Of a stretch of DNA of 35,912 bases, positions 24,107 to 34,215 are shown one piece after another. The translations under genes and the position numbers were made by a program. A model generated the notes under the pieces. The model was not told where the DNA came from. It did no database searches and saw only the letters and a list, made by a program, of their open reading frames with translations. This DNA is from Melanopsichium pennsylvanicum (lineage: Eukaryota > Basidiomycota > Ustilaginomycetes > Ustilaginales). The DNA lies in assembly GCA_900208305.1 (NCBI GenBank), contig OAPG01000031.1:1-35912 (forward strand), given 5' to 3'. How positions within the stretch are numbered: the stretch's first letter is position 1; every line of letters begins with the position of its first letter.

Positions 24107-25156
24107 TTAAACATAGATCATACTAAATAATAAATACATACAAGGGGGGGAAAAAAATGATTTATTGATTATTGACAGAAATGTCGCTTTATCAACTTTT
24201 CGTTTTAGTCCTCCACGATTCATATCATAAACTAGGTTTACAATCTCTTCTAGATCCGCATTGGATTTAAATCGATTTTTAGAGATAATATCCCATGCTT
24301 TAAGAGTTGGTTCAACATAAGACTGTTTCACTGTATTTAGGTGAATTGATAGTAGTAGAGGTTGAATCTTTTCTAGTAGATTTTTATAACTATGAATTCG
24401 ATATACACAAGCATCTTTATTTGGATATTTCTTTACTTCACCACATCCAAAATAATCCATGAGTGCCACAAGCACACCATAATCATCATTAGATTGAGTT
24501 ACTTGGAAAAAACTAGTAACTCGTGAACTAATTGTACTAAAATTAAATCCAAAACTTCCGTCTCCATCGATAAGTCCTGCTAGATATTCTAGTGTTATTG
24601 ATTTACAAATCTTTTGACTAAAATCTAGGATTAGTGTATTAGCTTGGCTAGGAACACTATTTGCAGAGGCAAATTCAGAAGAACTACCCATAATTGTATC
24701 TACAATTTGTTGTAGAGATTCAGGACTACGAGTAGAAGTGTTGTTCATAAAGTAACATAGATTTAGAATATCTAGGAAACCTTTAGCAGTAAGATGATAA
24801 TTATCATACATTGCTAGAACAACCTTACGGAATAGAAGATAAGAAACAAACTTACCTCCCATTAGTGGATATTTTTCAAAGTGTGGCAGAATTACAGTTA
24901 CAATATCTTTAAGAGAAGTAACTACAATACTTACACGTTCTCGATTAATGACAAGTCGTCCCACACCAAGATAAGTGTGAAGAGCCTCCATCATTTTTAT
25001 ATCGTGAATGCTTTGAGAAAGTTCAAAAGTTGGTACAAATCGATAAAGAAATTTACCGTTTTTTGATAATAACCATAAAACTTCCATCTGCTTGTGTAAA
25101 TCCGCCCTTTCGGGCAGCCACCAAGGACTAAATTTAAATTGTTGTTGTGTTTTCAT
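24107..25156 (-). CDS. Intronic LAGLIDADG ORF (copy C), continuous but with a scrambled first motif
   Basis: 349 residues, open from ATG at 25156. The second motif [18 protein letters not shown] is clear. Where the first motif should be, the frame reads WWLPERADLHKQMEVLW, which is the GC palindrome (25104-25115) and the GFTQADGSF codons read out of frame. The correct frame returns at GKFLYRFVPTFELSQSIH, so a second indel near 25070 compensates for the palindrome. The protein may be made but lacks one catalytic motif. Paralogues at 25811-26770 and 27402-28370 share LHxxLGVGxL, the S/N-TRS block and the C-terminal LVYxMNxxG. Confidence 0.8.
   Translation of the reverse strand: MKTQQQFKFSPWWLPERADLHKQMEVLWLLSKNGKFLYRFVPTFELSQSIHDIKMMEALHTYLGVGRLVINRERVSIVVTSLKDIVTVILPHFEKYPLMGGKFVSYLLFRKVVLAMYDNYHLTAKGFLDILNLCYFMNNTSTRSPESLQQIVDTIMGSSSEFASANSVPSQANTLILDFSQKICKSITLEYLAGLIDGDGSFGFNFSTISSRVTSFFQVTQSNDDYGVLVALMDYFGCGEVKKYPNKDACVYRIHSYKNLLEKIQPLLLSIHLNTVKQSYVEPTLKAWDIISKNRFKSNADLEEIVNLVYDMNRGGLKRKVDKATFLSIINKSFFSPPCMYLLFSMIYV
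25104..25115 (-). repeat. GC hairpin GCCCGAAAGGGC in rnl endonuclease copy C
   Basis: The same hairpin, within the shared stretch TGGTGGCTGCCCGAAAGGGC, occurs at 26750-26761 and 28350-28361. In each copy, subtracting 11 nt puts the upstream ATG in frame with the GFTQ-DG motif. Confidence 0.85.
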
Positions 25157-25810
25157 TGTATTTATTGTGTTTATTATTTAACATGTGCTGCTACACTAGT
25201 AAATTGAGATTCATAGAGTGCCAACGTTTTATAATAGTAAAATAATACTACTATCTCTTATTTCGAATCAGTCGTTACAGGGTCAATATCAAAGTGAATG
25301 TTTTTTTGCATTCATATTTTATTTTAGGAATCTCTACGATGATATGACTTACCCACGGTATTACCATAATTTAATTAAATTAATTAAACCTTAGGCTTCA
25401 CCGTTTTGAGTTGGTACTTAAATAGTAATCGCTTACTATTGAGGCACTGACGGTCTCCCCGTACCTCCAAGCCTACTTCATGGTTGTATTAGGAGTTAAA
25501 CTTTCTTATATTCACTTAACAATATTTTGGGACCTTAACACGTGCTCTGGGCTGTTTCCCTTTTGTCTATCCACCTTATCATGAATAGACTGTGCCCTTA
25601 TCATTCACTATTATCCTTCCGAGGTTAACCATCAATGGTAGAGTTGTGAACAAAGATTCACAGTTAATAGATTTTATTCTAATTCTGCTTTTCTATAATT
25701 TTCATTATAGTTTAGACTATACCTTCAACTCTATTTTTATATTAGGTTATAAATTGCATTACGACTATATTACATGAACATTGAAAGGGGGATACTATAA
25801 AACTATTTAG

Positions 25811-26770
25811 TTAAATTATAAATCGTTGTAGATAAATTTCTTTAGTAATTTTACGGTTTTTCCCATCAAGGTTTATATTATAAACAAGGTCTACTACTCG
25901 CTGTAGGTTTTTATCTGATTTAATACCTTCAGTATATAGAATGTTCCATACTTCGAAACTTGGAACAAGATATTCTTGTTTTACAGTATAAAGATGACCT
26001 TCTTTAAGTAGAGGGATAATTTTATCAATAAGATCTTTAATTTTTGTTACACGGTATTTTACATACTCTTTCTTGGTTGAAATATAAATTTCACCACATT
26101 CGAGTTTATTCTTTAGTGCTAGTAGTACGCTATAATCTTCTAGCCCTATTGAGATAGAAAATTCTGAGGTAACTTTTTTCTTAACATTAGAGAACGTAAA
26201 AGAGATACTTCCATCACCATCTACCATACCACAAATAAAGTCGACAGGATAGATATTATTATTTGCATTAACTGAATTAAAGTCGATTTTTAGTTCAGAT
26301 AGTTTACAAATAAGAGGAAATTTATCGTTAATTGAACTAACAATAGTTTGATAAGATTCCATAGAACGTGTGGAAGTAGTGTGTGTGAAATAACAAAAAT
26401 TAAGAATGTTAATAAAGCCTTCGGGATCTAGATGCATCTTATCTTGCATAGCAAAAACTACTTTACGAAAAATAAGATAACTAACTAGTTTACCACCTTT
26501 TACAGGGTATTTATCAAAATGAGGAATAATTACAGTTAGAATATCAGTAATAGAACTAACTACAATATTAACACTTTCTCGATTAATATAAAGTTTTCCT
26601 ACACCTAGAGCTTTATGTAGTTTCTTCATCATTTCGATTTCCCGAACACTTTGAGTTAGCATAAAAACTGGTTGTGGTCGATAAGGTAGTTTACCTTTTT
26701 TCTGTTGACTAAAGCTAATCATAAAACAACCATCAGTTTGTGTAAATCCGCCCTTTCGGGCAGCCACCAA
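25811..26770 (-). CDS. Intronic LAGLIDADG endonuclease (copy B), body intact, start offset by a GC hairpin
   Basis: The body is open over 319 codons with both motifs: GGFTQTDGCFMISF and FICGMVDGDGSISFTF. The nearest in-frame start is a GTG at 26770 inside the palindrome region. The only upstream ATG (26808, MNNEQKYQFTPLGWW) is in another frame. The frames join (GWWL-GFTQTDG) if 11 nt of the hairpin at 26750-26761 are subtracted. So either translation starts at GTG, the hairpin is skipped, or the gene is newly broken. The long intact body argues for recent function. Confidence 0.75.
   Translation of the reverse strand: MVAARKGGFTQTDGCFMISFSQQKKGKLPYRPQPVFMLTQSVREIEMMKKLHKALGVGKLYINRESVNIVVSSITDILTVIIPHFDKYPVKGGKLVSYLIFRKVVFAMQDKMHLDPEGFINILNFCYFTHTTSTRSMESYQTIVSSINDKFPLICKLSELKIDFNSVNANNNIYPVDFICGMVDGDGSISFTFSNVKKKVTSEFSISIGLEDYSVLLALKNKLECGEIYISTKKEYVKYRVTKIKDLIDKIIPLLKEGHLYTVKQEYLVPSFEVWNILYTEGIKSDKNLQRVVDLVYNINLDGKNRKITKEIYLQRFII
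26750..26761 (-). repeat. GC hairpin GCCCGAAAGGGC in rnl endonuclease copy B
   Basis: See copies at 25104-25115 and 28350-28361; same position before the first LAGLIDADG motif. Confidence 0.85.
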
Positions 26771-27401
26771 CCAAGAGGTGTAAATTGATATTTTTGTTCA
26801 TTGTTCATGTATTTTATTTTATTTAGAGCCAAAATTTAAGGCTATTTAGTCGGATTAATAGATTTGCAATTTTGTAACCATAATAAACTGAGATTCATAG
26901 AGTGCCTACGTGTTACATATGGATTTCCAAGTATTGCTATACCTGAAAACTTAAACATACGTCTCTTCTTTCGAATCAGTCGTTACGGGGTCAATATCAA
27001 AGTGAATGCGTTTATGAAGCATTCATATTTAAAGAATCTCTACGATGATACGACTTACCCACGGTATTAACATAGCTATTAATAAATAATTACTAATAAC
27101 CTTAGTCTTCACCGTTTTGAGTAGGTGCTATAATAACCATTACTGATTATTGGGGCTAACACACTAACCCCCCAATTTAACATAGTGATATAAATATCTA
27201 GCTAATGTATGATGATCAGTGCTGTACATATAAAAGTGTAAATAAAGGCCCTACCTAAATAGGTTTCGCAGAATACCAGCTATCATCCAAATTAGATTGG
27301 CCTTTCCAATTGCGCTGAGCGCCTATAATTTTCATTATAGTTTAGACTATACCTTCAACTCTACTTCTACCTTAGATTATATAATATATATATACTACGC
27401 C

Positions 27402-28370
27402 TTATAAAATTTTATAAGGGGATTTAACAAATTGTTTTAGATAGTCTTCTTTAGTTTGTTTCCGTGATTTACCATCTAGATTCATGTTATAAACTAGTTC
27501 TACTACTTTAATTAGATCTTTATCTTCTTTAATACCTTGTTTAGCTAGAATTAGCCAAGCTTCTATAACATTATTAAAGTAATCTTGTTTAGTAGTGTTA
27601 AAAATATTCTCTTTAAATTCAGGAATTACTTTTTCTACTAGATCTGATACATTCTCAACTTGATATCGTGATGTTTGACTTTGTAGATCATACACTTTAC
27701 CACAATTAAGATATGACTGAACATCTTCTAGCACAGATCGATCCTCAATTCCTTGTACAATTGTAAAATTAGGTACAATTCGTCGTCGAGTAGATTTAAA
27801 TCCGAAATTAAAGCTACCGTCACCATCAACTAGTCCTACCATATAATCAGTATTAATAGGTGATGATGTTGGTTTACTTAGATTACAATCAATAATAGGT
27901 TCAAATTGTACAAATCCGAATTTATTATAAATTTTCTCTAGAATAATTTGTTTAGTATCTAGATTTCGTCGTGTAGTATGATTAGCGAAATAACATAGTT
28001 CTAGGATTTGTAGAAATCCTTCTGGACTAAGATGTTTTCCTTCATTTATCATCAGTACAACTTGTTTAAAAATAAGATAAGAACTAAGTTTATGTCCACG
28101 AAGTGGATGGTTATCAAAGTGTGGGATCATAATATTGTTAATATCGTCTAGAGAACGAATTACAATATTAATCTCGTTACGGCTGTAGTATAGTTTACCA
28201 ACACCTAGATATTTATGTAGTTCAATCATCATTTGCTCTTCTCGAATATTTTGAGTTAGTACAAATGAAGGACGAGGATAGTAAGGTAGATTACCTTCTT
28301 TCCGTGAATCAAAATTGACTACAAATCCACCATCAGCTTGTGTAAATCCGCCCTTTCGGGCAGCCACCAC
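27402..28370 (-). CDS. Intronic LAGLIDADG endonuclease (copy A), body intact, start offset by a GC hairpin
   Basis: 322 codons open from a GTG at 28370: GGFTQADGGFVVNF and MVGLVDGDGSFNFGF are the two motifs with both acidic residues. The upstream ATG at 28399 (MNTRKFNFNKWWL) is in another frame and joins the body only if 11 nt of the hairpin at 28350-28361 are subtracted, as in copy B. The C-terminus (LVYNMNLDGKSRKQTKEDYL) aligns closely with B (LVYNINLDGKNRKITKEIYL). No TGA is needed. Confidence 0.75.
   Translation of the reverse strand: MVAARKGGFTQADGGFVVNFDSRKEGNLPYYPRPSFVLTQNIREEQMMIELHKYLGVGKLYYSRNEINIVIRSLDDINNIMIPHFDNHPLRGHKLSSYLIFKQVVLMINEGKHLSPEGFLQILELCYFANHTTRRNLDTKQIILEKIYNKFGFVQFEPIIDCNLSKPTSSPINTDYMVGLVDGDGSFNFGFKSTRRRIVPNFTIVQGIEDRSVLEDVQSYLNCGKVYDLQSQTSRYQVENVSDLVEKVIPEFKENIFNTTKQDYFNNVIEAWLILAKQGIKEDKDLIKVVELVYNMNLDGKSRKQTKEDYLKQFVKSPYKIL
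28350..28361 (-). repeat. GC hairpin GCCCGAAAGGGC in rnl endonuclease copy A
   Basis: Third copy of the hairpin at the same codon position before the first LAGLIDADG motif. Confidence 0.85.
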
Positions 28371-29410
28371 TTATTAAAATTAAATTTTCGTGTGTTCATA
28401 GTTAAATTAGTATAAAATATATTTTTGGAATAATCGTAGTAGATTGGAACGATAGAGTGCTAACGTGTTACAATGAAATAAATTCAGAGTCTCTTCTTTC
28501 GAATCAGTCGTTACGGGGTCATTATTAAGGGATTAATATATTTAATTAATCAAAGATTGTTCCGTTCCTACAATAATAAGACTTCCCACGGTATTACCAT
28601 AGTTTTATTTGGATAGAAAACCTTAGGCTTCACCGTTATGAGTTAGATTTATCAATAACAATCACTCGTTATGAGGGCGAAAAATTCACCCCTTACCACA
28701 ACTCATCAGAGAATTTTGCAACATTCACCTGTTCGGCCCTTTTTTAGCCTGGTCATGGTAAGATCATTTGGCTTCGGGTCTAGTTCATAAAACTATTTTT
28801 GATCCACTTATTACAGTCGCTTTCGCTTAGATTTTTCATCTTGCTCTATAAACTAACTCGCTGACCCATTATGCAAAAGGTACGTTGTCATTTTTTACTT
28901 AAACTCCAACTGCTTATAGGATTACTAGTTCAGGTTCTATTTCACTAGTCATCTACTTACTTTTCACCTTTCACTCACGTTACTCTCCACTATCGCTAGA
29001 TATGTTATACTTAGCCTTGGAGGATGGTACCCCCTTATTCATACAAGGCTGACGTCCTCATATTACTTGTTCACCATTATCACTTTCAGCACATACAGGA
29101 CTTTCACCTTCTATGGGATTAGATATTCTTTTTATATTCTAATTATACTTATTCCAAAGTACTATGCGTGTTTGTTATAATTTTGGCTATTCTGGTTTCA
29201 CTCACCATTACTTCCAGAGTCTCTTTTGATTTCCTTTCCTATTGGTACTGTAATGTTTTACTTCCCAACGTTCTATACTATTCGGTTTACCTTAGGATTG
29301 TATAAATATTATTATTGTATCTAATCTATACTTTTAGTATTATACTTCCTTTTCAACATATCTGCTAGGCATCCCTAATAATCCCTTTAATTACTTAACC
29401 GTACATTCAA

Positions 29411-29956
29411 CATTGTCATCGATTCCTATATTAATTTTTAATTATAACTTCACTAGTTCTCGACCGGGCCAAGAAAATTTGCGCTTGCGCGCGGATCGGT
29501 AATTTTATAGATCGGCCATAACAAATCACTAATTTTACATCCTATTATGTGTATTAGTATTAATGCGAGACGGTAATACACATGTATTTTATTCGTTTTA
29601 ATTATATATAGTGTATTATATAGGATGATCCTATAAGGACGATAGTATTAATATACTGTCAAGTATTCATATAATTAGTGATTCATTAAAAAGTTATACC
29701 GGTATGTGATATAAATTAAATGAAATAGAGCCTTTTGGCATTATATGATTTATTTTTAATGGTAGAAGCAAAGCGCGATCTACAAGACCTTTTCTTTGAA
29801 AATAGATTTCATTTATCAAAAATCTACTAGCAGATAACCACTTATAATACTATTTTAGTAGCCTTGTTTTCCCGCGGTAAAAAATAGTCGTCTTTTTATA
29901 GGTGCAGGTGCGTAAACTAATTTATTTTCTAATACGGTCGGCTTTCTTTTTTTATT
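29411..29956. other. rnl-nad6 intergenic region (divergent genes)
   Basis: rnl is transcribed to the left and nad6 to the right, so promoters for both may lie here, but I could not identify one. A GC element TTGCGCTTGCGCGCGGAT is at 29479-29496 (also at 17802-17819). The rest is AT-rich. Confidence 0.5.
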
Positions 29957-30628
29957 ATGAACAATTTTCTACTTGATTTTCTAGCACTGGGTGCAATTCT
30001 TTCTGGAATTCTAGTTATTACATCTAAAAATCCAGTTATTTCTGTACTATTTCTAATTTCAGTATTTGTTAATGTAGCAGGTTACCTAGTACTACTAGGT
30101 GTTGGATTTATTGGTATCTCTTACCTAATCGTTTATATTGGAGCAGTAACAGTACTATTCCTGTTCGTTATTATGATGCTTAACCTACAACTAACAGAAC
30201 TTAGTGCTATTGGTAATGAATACACTAAAAATCTACCTCTAGCAACAATTATTGGAAGTCTACTCCTATTTGAACTAGTTTCTCTAGTTCCTTCTTTTGA
30301 TGGTTTCTATCAACTTAATGACACTTCAACTATTTTTAAAACTCTTAGTGTAGGTCTTCTTAATTGGTTTAATTCCGTTTCTCTAGGAGTTGGAGACACT
30401 TTTGCTTATGGAGAAGTTCACCAAGCATTCAATAGTTTCGCTGCTGATACACAATTTGCTAGTTTCCTACAAATTCAAAGTATTGGTTACAGCATTTATA
30501 CTACTGGAGCACTATGGCTTATTGTTGCTAGTGTTATTCTTCTTCTTGCTATGGTAGGACCTATTACTCTTTCTATGAATAAAACTCCTGCTAATTCCCC
30601 TTTCCCCTTATACCAGTTAGAAAAATAG
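29957..30628 (+). CDS. nad6: NADH dehydrogenase subunit 6
   Basis: 223 residues. Membrane-arm subunit of complex I. Several hydrophobic helices are visible; the conserved part is GYLVLLGVGFIGISYLIVYI followed by GAVTVLFLFVIMMLN (about residues 48-82), the signature of Nad6. The C-terminal helix LWLIVASVILLLAMVGPI also fits. Length is normal for fungi. It is evidence that this species keeps complex I in mtDNA. No TGA is used. Confidence 0.95.
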   Translation: MNNFLLDFLALGAILSGILVITSKNPVISVLFLISVFVNVAGYLVLLGVGFIGISYLIVYIGAVTVLFLFVIMMLNLQLTELSAIGNEYTKNLPLATIIGSLLLFELVSLVPSFDGFYQLNDTSTIFKTLSVGLLNWFNSVSLGVGDTFAYGEVHQAFNSFAADTQFASFLQIQSIGYSIYTTGALWLIVASVILLLAMVGPITLSMNKTPANSPFPLYQLEK

Positions 30629-31010
30629 AAGATAATATTTTAGTCCGCCCGCAAGCGCAATATTATAAAATAGAATATTTTAGTAGGCTTTTTATTATAA
30701 TAAGAAAAAATAAACCGCGCGAAGCGCACCATACTAATTTTATAACTCGCCCCTTTTATTTAGTTTAGACACCCCAGTACTTTAAATTTATAGTTTATAT
30801 AAAAGTGGGCCCTACTAAAAATAAATACTAGGACAATACATTTACGGGTTATAAAAATAGAAGCTTTTTAGTAGCCCCCAATAACACTTTTATAACCACG
30901 CCTAAAAAAAGAAGATTTATAAGACCGAGCGTCTTTTTTTAAGAAGCGATGATTTAATTTGTAACCACTTTTCTTTTTCAACACTTTATATGAATAGCTA
31001 TTTTTTGTCA
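30629..31010 (+). other. nad6-trnC spacer
   Basis: No gene seen. It contains GC palindromes at 30644-30660 (CCGCAAGCGC type) and 30714-30731 (third copy of the GGTGCGCTTCGCGCGGT family, inverted), and AAAATAGAATATTTTAG-type hairpins. Confidence 0.5.
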
Positions 31011-31083
31011 GAGTCGAGTACAGATGGCTTCTGTTGGGGAACTGCAAATTCTACCATTCAGGGTTCAATTCCCTCTTGACTCT
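31011..31083 (+). tRNA. trnC: tRNA-Cys (GCA)
   Basis: Acceptor GAGTCGA/TTGACTC, D arm ACAG/CTGT, anticodon loop CTGCAAA (GCA), T loop TTCAATT with stem CAGGG/CCCTC (one mismatch). Confidence 0.88.
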
Positions 31084-31300
31084 ACCACGTATACTTAAAT
31101 AAATATAACCGCGCTATAAAAATATTTTTATAGGCTTAATAAAAAAAGGACTAAAATTTTCTATTTAATAACCGCTAGTATAAAATTAGTATATTACACT
31201 GCTTTACTAAAATCTTCTATTTTTAACTCTTATAAATTAAATCGCACTTTTATAAAGTGGGTAGTATCTTATAAGTATAGTAAAAATTAGAATAATAAAA

Positions 31301-31371
31301 AAGAATATCGTATAATGGTAATACAATGATCTCCAAAGTCATTTATGTTGGTTCGATTCCAGCTGTTCTTG
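31301..31371 (+). tRNA. trnW: tRNA-Trp (CCA)
   Basis: Acceptor AAGAATA/TGTTCTT, D arm GTAT-AATGGTA-ATAC, anticodon stem ATGAT/GTCAT with loop CTCCAAA, T arm GTTGG-TTCGATT-CCAGC. The anticodon is CCA, not the UCA expected where TGA is an ordinary Trp codon. This fits the absence of TGA from the core genes in the window, but conflicts with TGA at Trp sites in endonuclease ORFs. Confidence 0.92.
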
Positions 31372-31393
31372 TTATTATAAAACTTATTATAGC

Positions 31394-31449
31394 ATAAAAA
31401 TCGAATATTTTTATTCCGCAAGAGCATTTAACTAGTTAAATTTTAGTAG
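31394..31449 (-). repeat. 55-nt inverted repeat, copy 2
   Basis: Near-identical reverse complement of 9388-9442 (AAATGCTCTTGCGGAATAAA and hairpin). It lies between trnW and atp9. Confidence 0.8.
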
Positions 31450-31557
31450 CCATAAATTATAAGATTCTATTTTTAACAATTAAAATAATGCGCCGATAAA
31501 GAATAGAATTTCATTTTTTTAATAGGCGAGATATTAAATTATGAATTAGTATAATTG

Positions 31558-32176
<619 letters not shown>

Positions 32177-32278
32177 TTGAGTAATTAATCCTAAGGTAAG
32201 TCAACCTATCCGGGGGAAATCAATATTTCCCCTTTCCCAGTCAGTATAGACTAACAATTTCTTTATTTCAATTTAACT

Positions 32279-33378
32279 ATGTTCAAATTTACTACTATTC
32301 TTTTTTCTAAGCGAGAAGTTTGGCTTAATCGAATTAAACGTGAAGCTATTGTTAAAAATGAAATTCTTAATAATAGCAAACCCACTGTAGCTAACATTAG
32401 TGCAGCACTAGATCTACCAGAAGGAGTTATTACTGAAGAACTACTATCAATTTGTGAAAATGTAAAAACAATTGAACTAGGACTACCTGTACCTAACTCA
32501 GAAAATGTTATAGCATTTTCTACACAAGTAGGACCTGAAAATAGTACCTAGAAAGTACCTGGTTGCTATTATATCTATTGACCGAACAATCAAGAACTAG
32601 GTACTTATGTTGGACACTCTATTCATCTAGGAAAACGGATTAAAGATCATGCTCTATAAATCGGAGATTTCTCGGGTCTACAAACTTCTACAGGAAAACT
32701 AGTACAAACTGCAGGATCTAATGCTGTAGTACGAGTATACATTCCAGACCCTTCACTACTGCCAGAACATATTACTATGGCACTATTTGTTCTAATTCTA
32801 GAACAATATCTATTTTTTTCTACTTAAGCCAACTATCAATCGTGCTTTTGTTGCTTCTCCTGGTTATAGTAACCCAGATATGGATAATACTGAGCATATT
32901 GAAAAAGTAGGTAAAGATCTACACATTTATTGGGTAAATGATAATACCTACTATCATCTGTCTTCTCTTACTAATCTTTCTGCTCTTAGTTATCTAATGA
33001 ATAAAGGACGTAAGTGGGCTGCCACTCGATCGGGGTGGTTTCTATCATCATCAACTATTCCTATCCAAAACCATTCTATATAATTCCGTATCTCTTCCTA
33101 TATCTGAGATTCAACTAGTTGAGTTTCTTCAATGGCTAAGACTAAAGCCTAGTATTACTTCACCTTTTTGTGTGGAAGTAACTAATGTAACTGATTATAC
33201 AAAAAGTTACTATAAATATATAGCTGATGCCGCTAAACATCTTGACTGTAATGTCAGTTCTATTTCAGTTAGTCCTATTAAACCTCTTAAGGATAAGTAT
33301 CTTTTTAACTTTATTGATGTAATAGAATACGTCAAACAGACACAAATACCACCATTTGAGTATCTAAAAGTAAAATAA
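32279..33378 (+). pseudogene. Free-standing GIY-YIG endonuclease gene behind atp9 (family member b), broken
   Basis: The first 90 codons are open (MFKFTTILFSKREVWLNRIK, ANISAALDLPEGVITEELL) up to TAG at 32549. The same frame goes on as GCYYIYW(TGA)PNNQELGTY and VGHSIHLGKRIKDH, the GIY-YIG core, then a TAA near 32657, a Glu block VLILEQYLFFS, a shift near 32825, AFVASPGYSNPDMDNTEHIE, and a last open part to 33378. It has the same block order as 11420-12453 and 16494-17260. It starts about 100 nt after atp9 and ends at the displaced atp9 exon, so it is the nuclease of the atp9 cassette. At least two nonsense codons inactivate it if read literally. Confidence 0.8.
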
Positions 33379-33379
33379 T

Positions 33380-33496
33380 TTTATTTAGTTACGCGATCCT
33401 AGGATTCGCTCTATCAGTAAAAATTTATAATAAAAATTTTAACTACTGGACTATTTGCTCCAATGGTTTCATTCCTTCTACGACGGCCCCTCATAA
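33380..33496 (+). pseudogene. Displaced, degraded 3' end of atp9
   Basis: [10 protein letters not shown], then an AT palindrome (TAAAAATTTATAATAAAAAT, near 33417-33441), then TTGLFAPMVSFLL in a shifted frame and CATAA close to the end. It corresponds to exon 2 ([20 protein letters not shown]). The insert falls exactly at the essential Glu codon. It lies straight after the GIY-YIG gene, as in the atp6 and cox2 cassettes. Confidence 0.85.
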
Positions 33497-34132
33497 TAAG
33501 TATAAATACAAAGTTAACCTATCCGCTTCACTTCCCCGCGCCGATAAAAAAATGGAACGCCTACTTAATAAAAATGGAATCAGTACCATTTTATTAAAAT
33601 GCTACGACCGTTATAAATTTCATTTTTGGACCCGACATCGTAAAATTTAGTACTAAATTTAGTAGGCTTATCATACAATAGATTTTTAACTAGCGTGCCT
33701 ATTAATCCTTAAAAAACATATAAAAATCGGATATTTTTCTTTTTCTGTTTTTTTCTATTATAATAAAAAATAAAAACAGGGCACTCTTTAACTCTAGTTT
33801 AGAATATCTTATTTATATATAATATAATTATACTGACTATTAAAAATATCAACATTAAATTCCTTTTTTTTCTACTACGCTATGTAAAATATTCTCTTTT
33901 TTATTAATACACCTTTAAAAAGAGAATATTTTATAATTACTACTATTTAACCATTATTAATTATATAATTAATGGGTATTTTATAATTGAATAAACACAT
34001 TCCATTTTATATGCGTATAGTTTATAATTGTCAATCCTGTTATTAAATAGTAGTATATATAAGTAAGTTATAATAAAGTATATATATATTCTATAGTATA
34101 TATAACTTATATAGGTATATACATAAATAGAT
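33497..34132 (+). other. Spacer before trnL
   Basis: About 640 nt, AT-rich, no gene seen. It contains hairpins such as ATAAAAATCGGATATTTTT near 33720 and long TA-rich runs close to trnL. Confidence 0.5.
34057..34065 (+). promoter_or_regulatory. ATATAAGTA, possible mitochondrial promoter
   Basis: Exact match to the nonanucleotide promoter known from Saccharomyces mitochondria, about 70 nt upstream of the trnL-trnR pair. In DNA this AT-rich a chance match is likely; another lies at 16133-16141 in a place with no obvious use. Confidence 0.2.
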
Positions 34133-34215
34133 GTGAGTGTGTTGAAATTGGTAGCCAAGTCGACCTTAGGAGTCGGTAGTCTTAGACTGTGTAGGTTCAA
34201 GTCCTATCACTCACA
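34133..34215 (+). tRNA. trnL: tRNA-Leu (UAG)
   Basis: Acceptor GTGAGTG/CACTCAC, anticodon stem TCGAC/GTCGG with loop CTTAGGA (UAG), a long variable arm as normal for Leu, T loop TTCAAGT. It reads CUN; CTA is the dominant Leu codon in these genes. Confidence 0.94.

Larger units (their letters stand above)
24041..25468 (-). mobile_element. rnl group I intron at about E. coli 1066 (copy C)
   Basis: Exon ends TAGGCTT and resumes AACAATTTGAGCCATC, in the GTPase-associated centre. The 3' end, GGTATAGTCTAAACTGTAAT then GAAAATTATAG, is nearly the same as in the two introns upstream. The core near 25180-25420 is also shared. It encodes a LAGLIDADG ORF. Confidence 0.85.
25693..27165 (-). mobile_element. 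rnl group I intron in domain II (copy B)
   Basis: Exon ends ATTGGGGGGTT and resumes AAAAGCAGAATTAG. The 3' end (TAGTCTAAACTATAATG, AAAATTATAG) and the core with ACGGTGAAG...TACCGTGGGTAAG are shared with copies A and C. It carries a LAGLIDADG ORF. Confidence 0.82.
27323..28694 (-). mobile_element. rnl group I intron in domain II (copy A)
   Basis: Exon ends GAGTTGTGGT (E. coli about 772) and resumes with GCGCTCAGCGCAATTGGAAA before AGGCCAATC. The 3' end TAGTCTAAACTATAATG, AAAATTATAG is shared with B and C. A GC palindrome (GCGCTCAGCGC, 27312-27322) sits right at the downstream exon edge, so it may be part of the mature rRNA. Confidence 0.82.
18145..29410 (-). rRNA. rnl: Large subunit ribosomal RNA, seven exons, six group I introns
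   Basis: Minus strand. Exons (5' to 3'): about 29410-28695, 27322-27166, 25692-25469, 24040-22452, 21215-21161, 19991-19900, and 18408 to about 18145. Anchors are the 5' start GGTTAAGTAATTAA near 29400 (as GGUUAAG at E. coli position 1), GATAGCTGGT in domain II, the GTPase-centre region (GAGCCATC...), the domain V centre, and the sarcin-ricin loop AGTACGAAAGGACC at 18337-18350. Exon 21215-21161 is 55 nt and exon 19991-19900 is 92 nt, exactly the E. coli spacing 2450-2504 and 2505-2596, which supports the borders. Ends are estimates. Confidence 0.93.

Noticed and set aside
25592..25777. Plus-strand ORF in rnl
   Set aside because: Spans an rnl exon and intron border on the other strand; chance frame.
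26864..27070. Plus-strand ORF in the intron B core
   Set aside because: Covers group I core sequence on the minus strand.
24041..28694. Group II introns in rnl
   Set aside because: No reverse transcriptase domain or group II domain V seen; ends and core elements fit group I.
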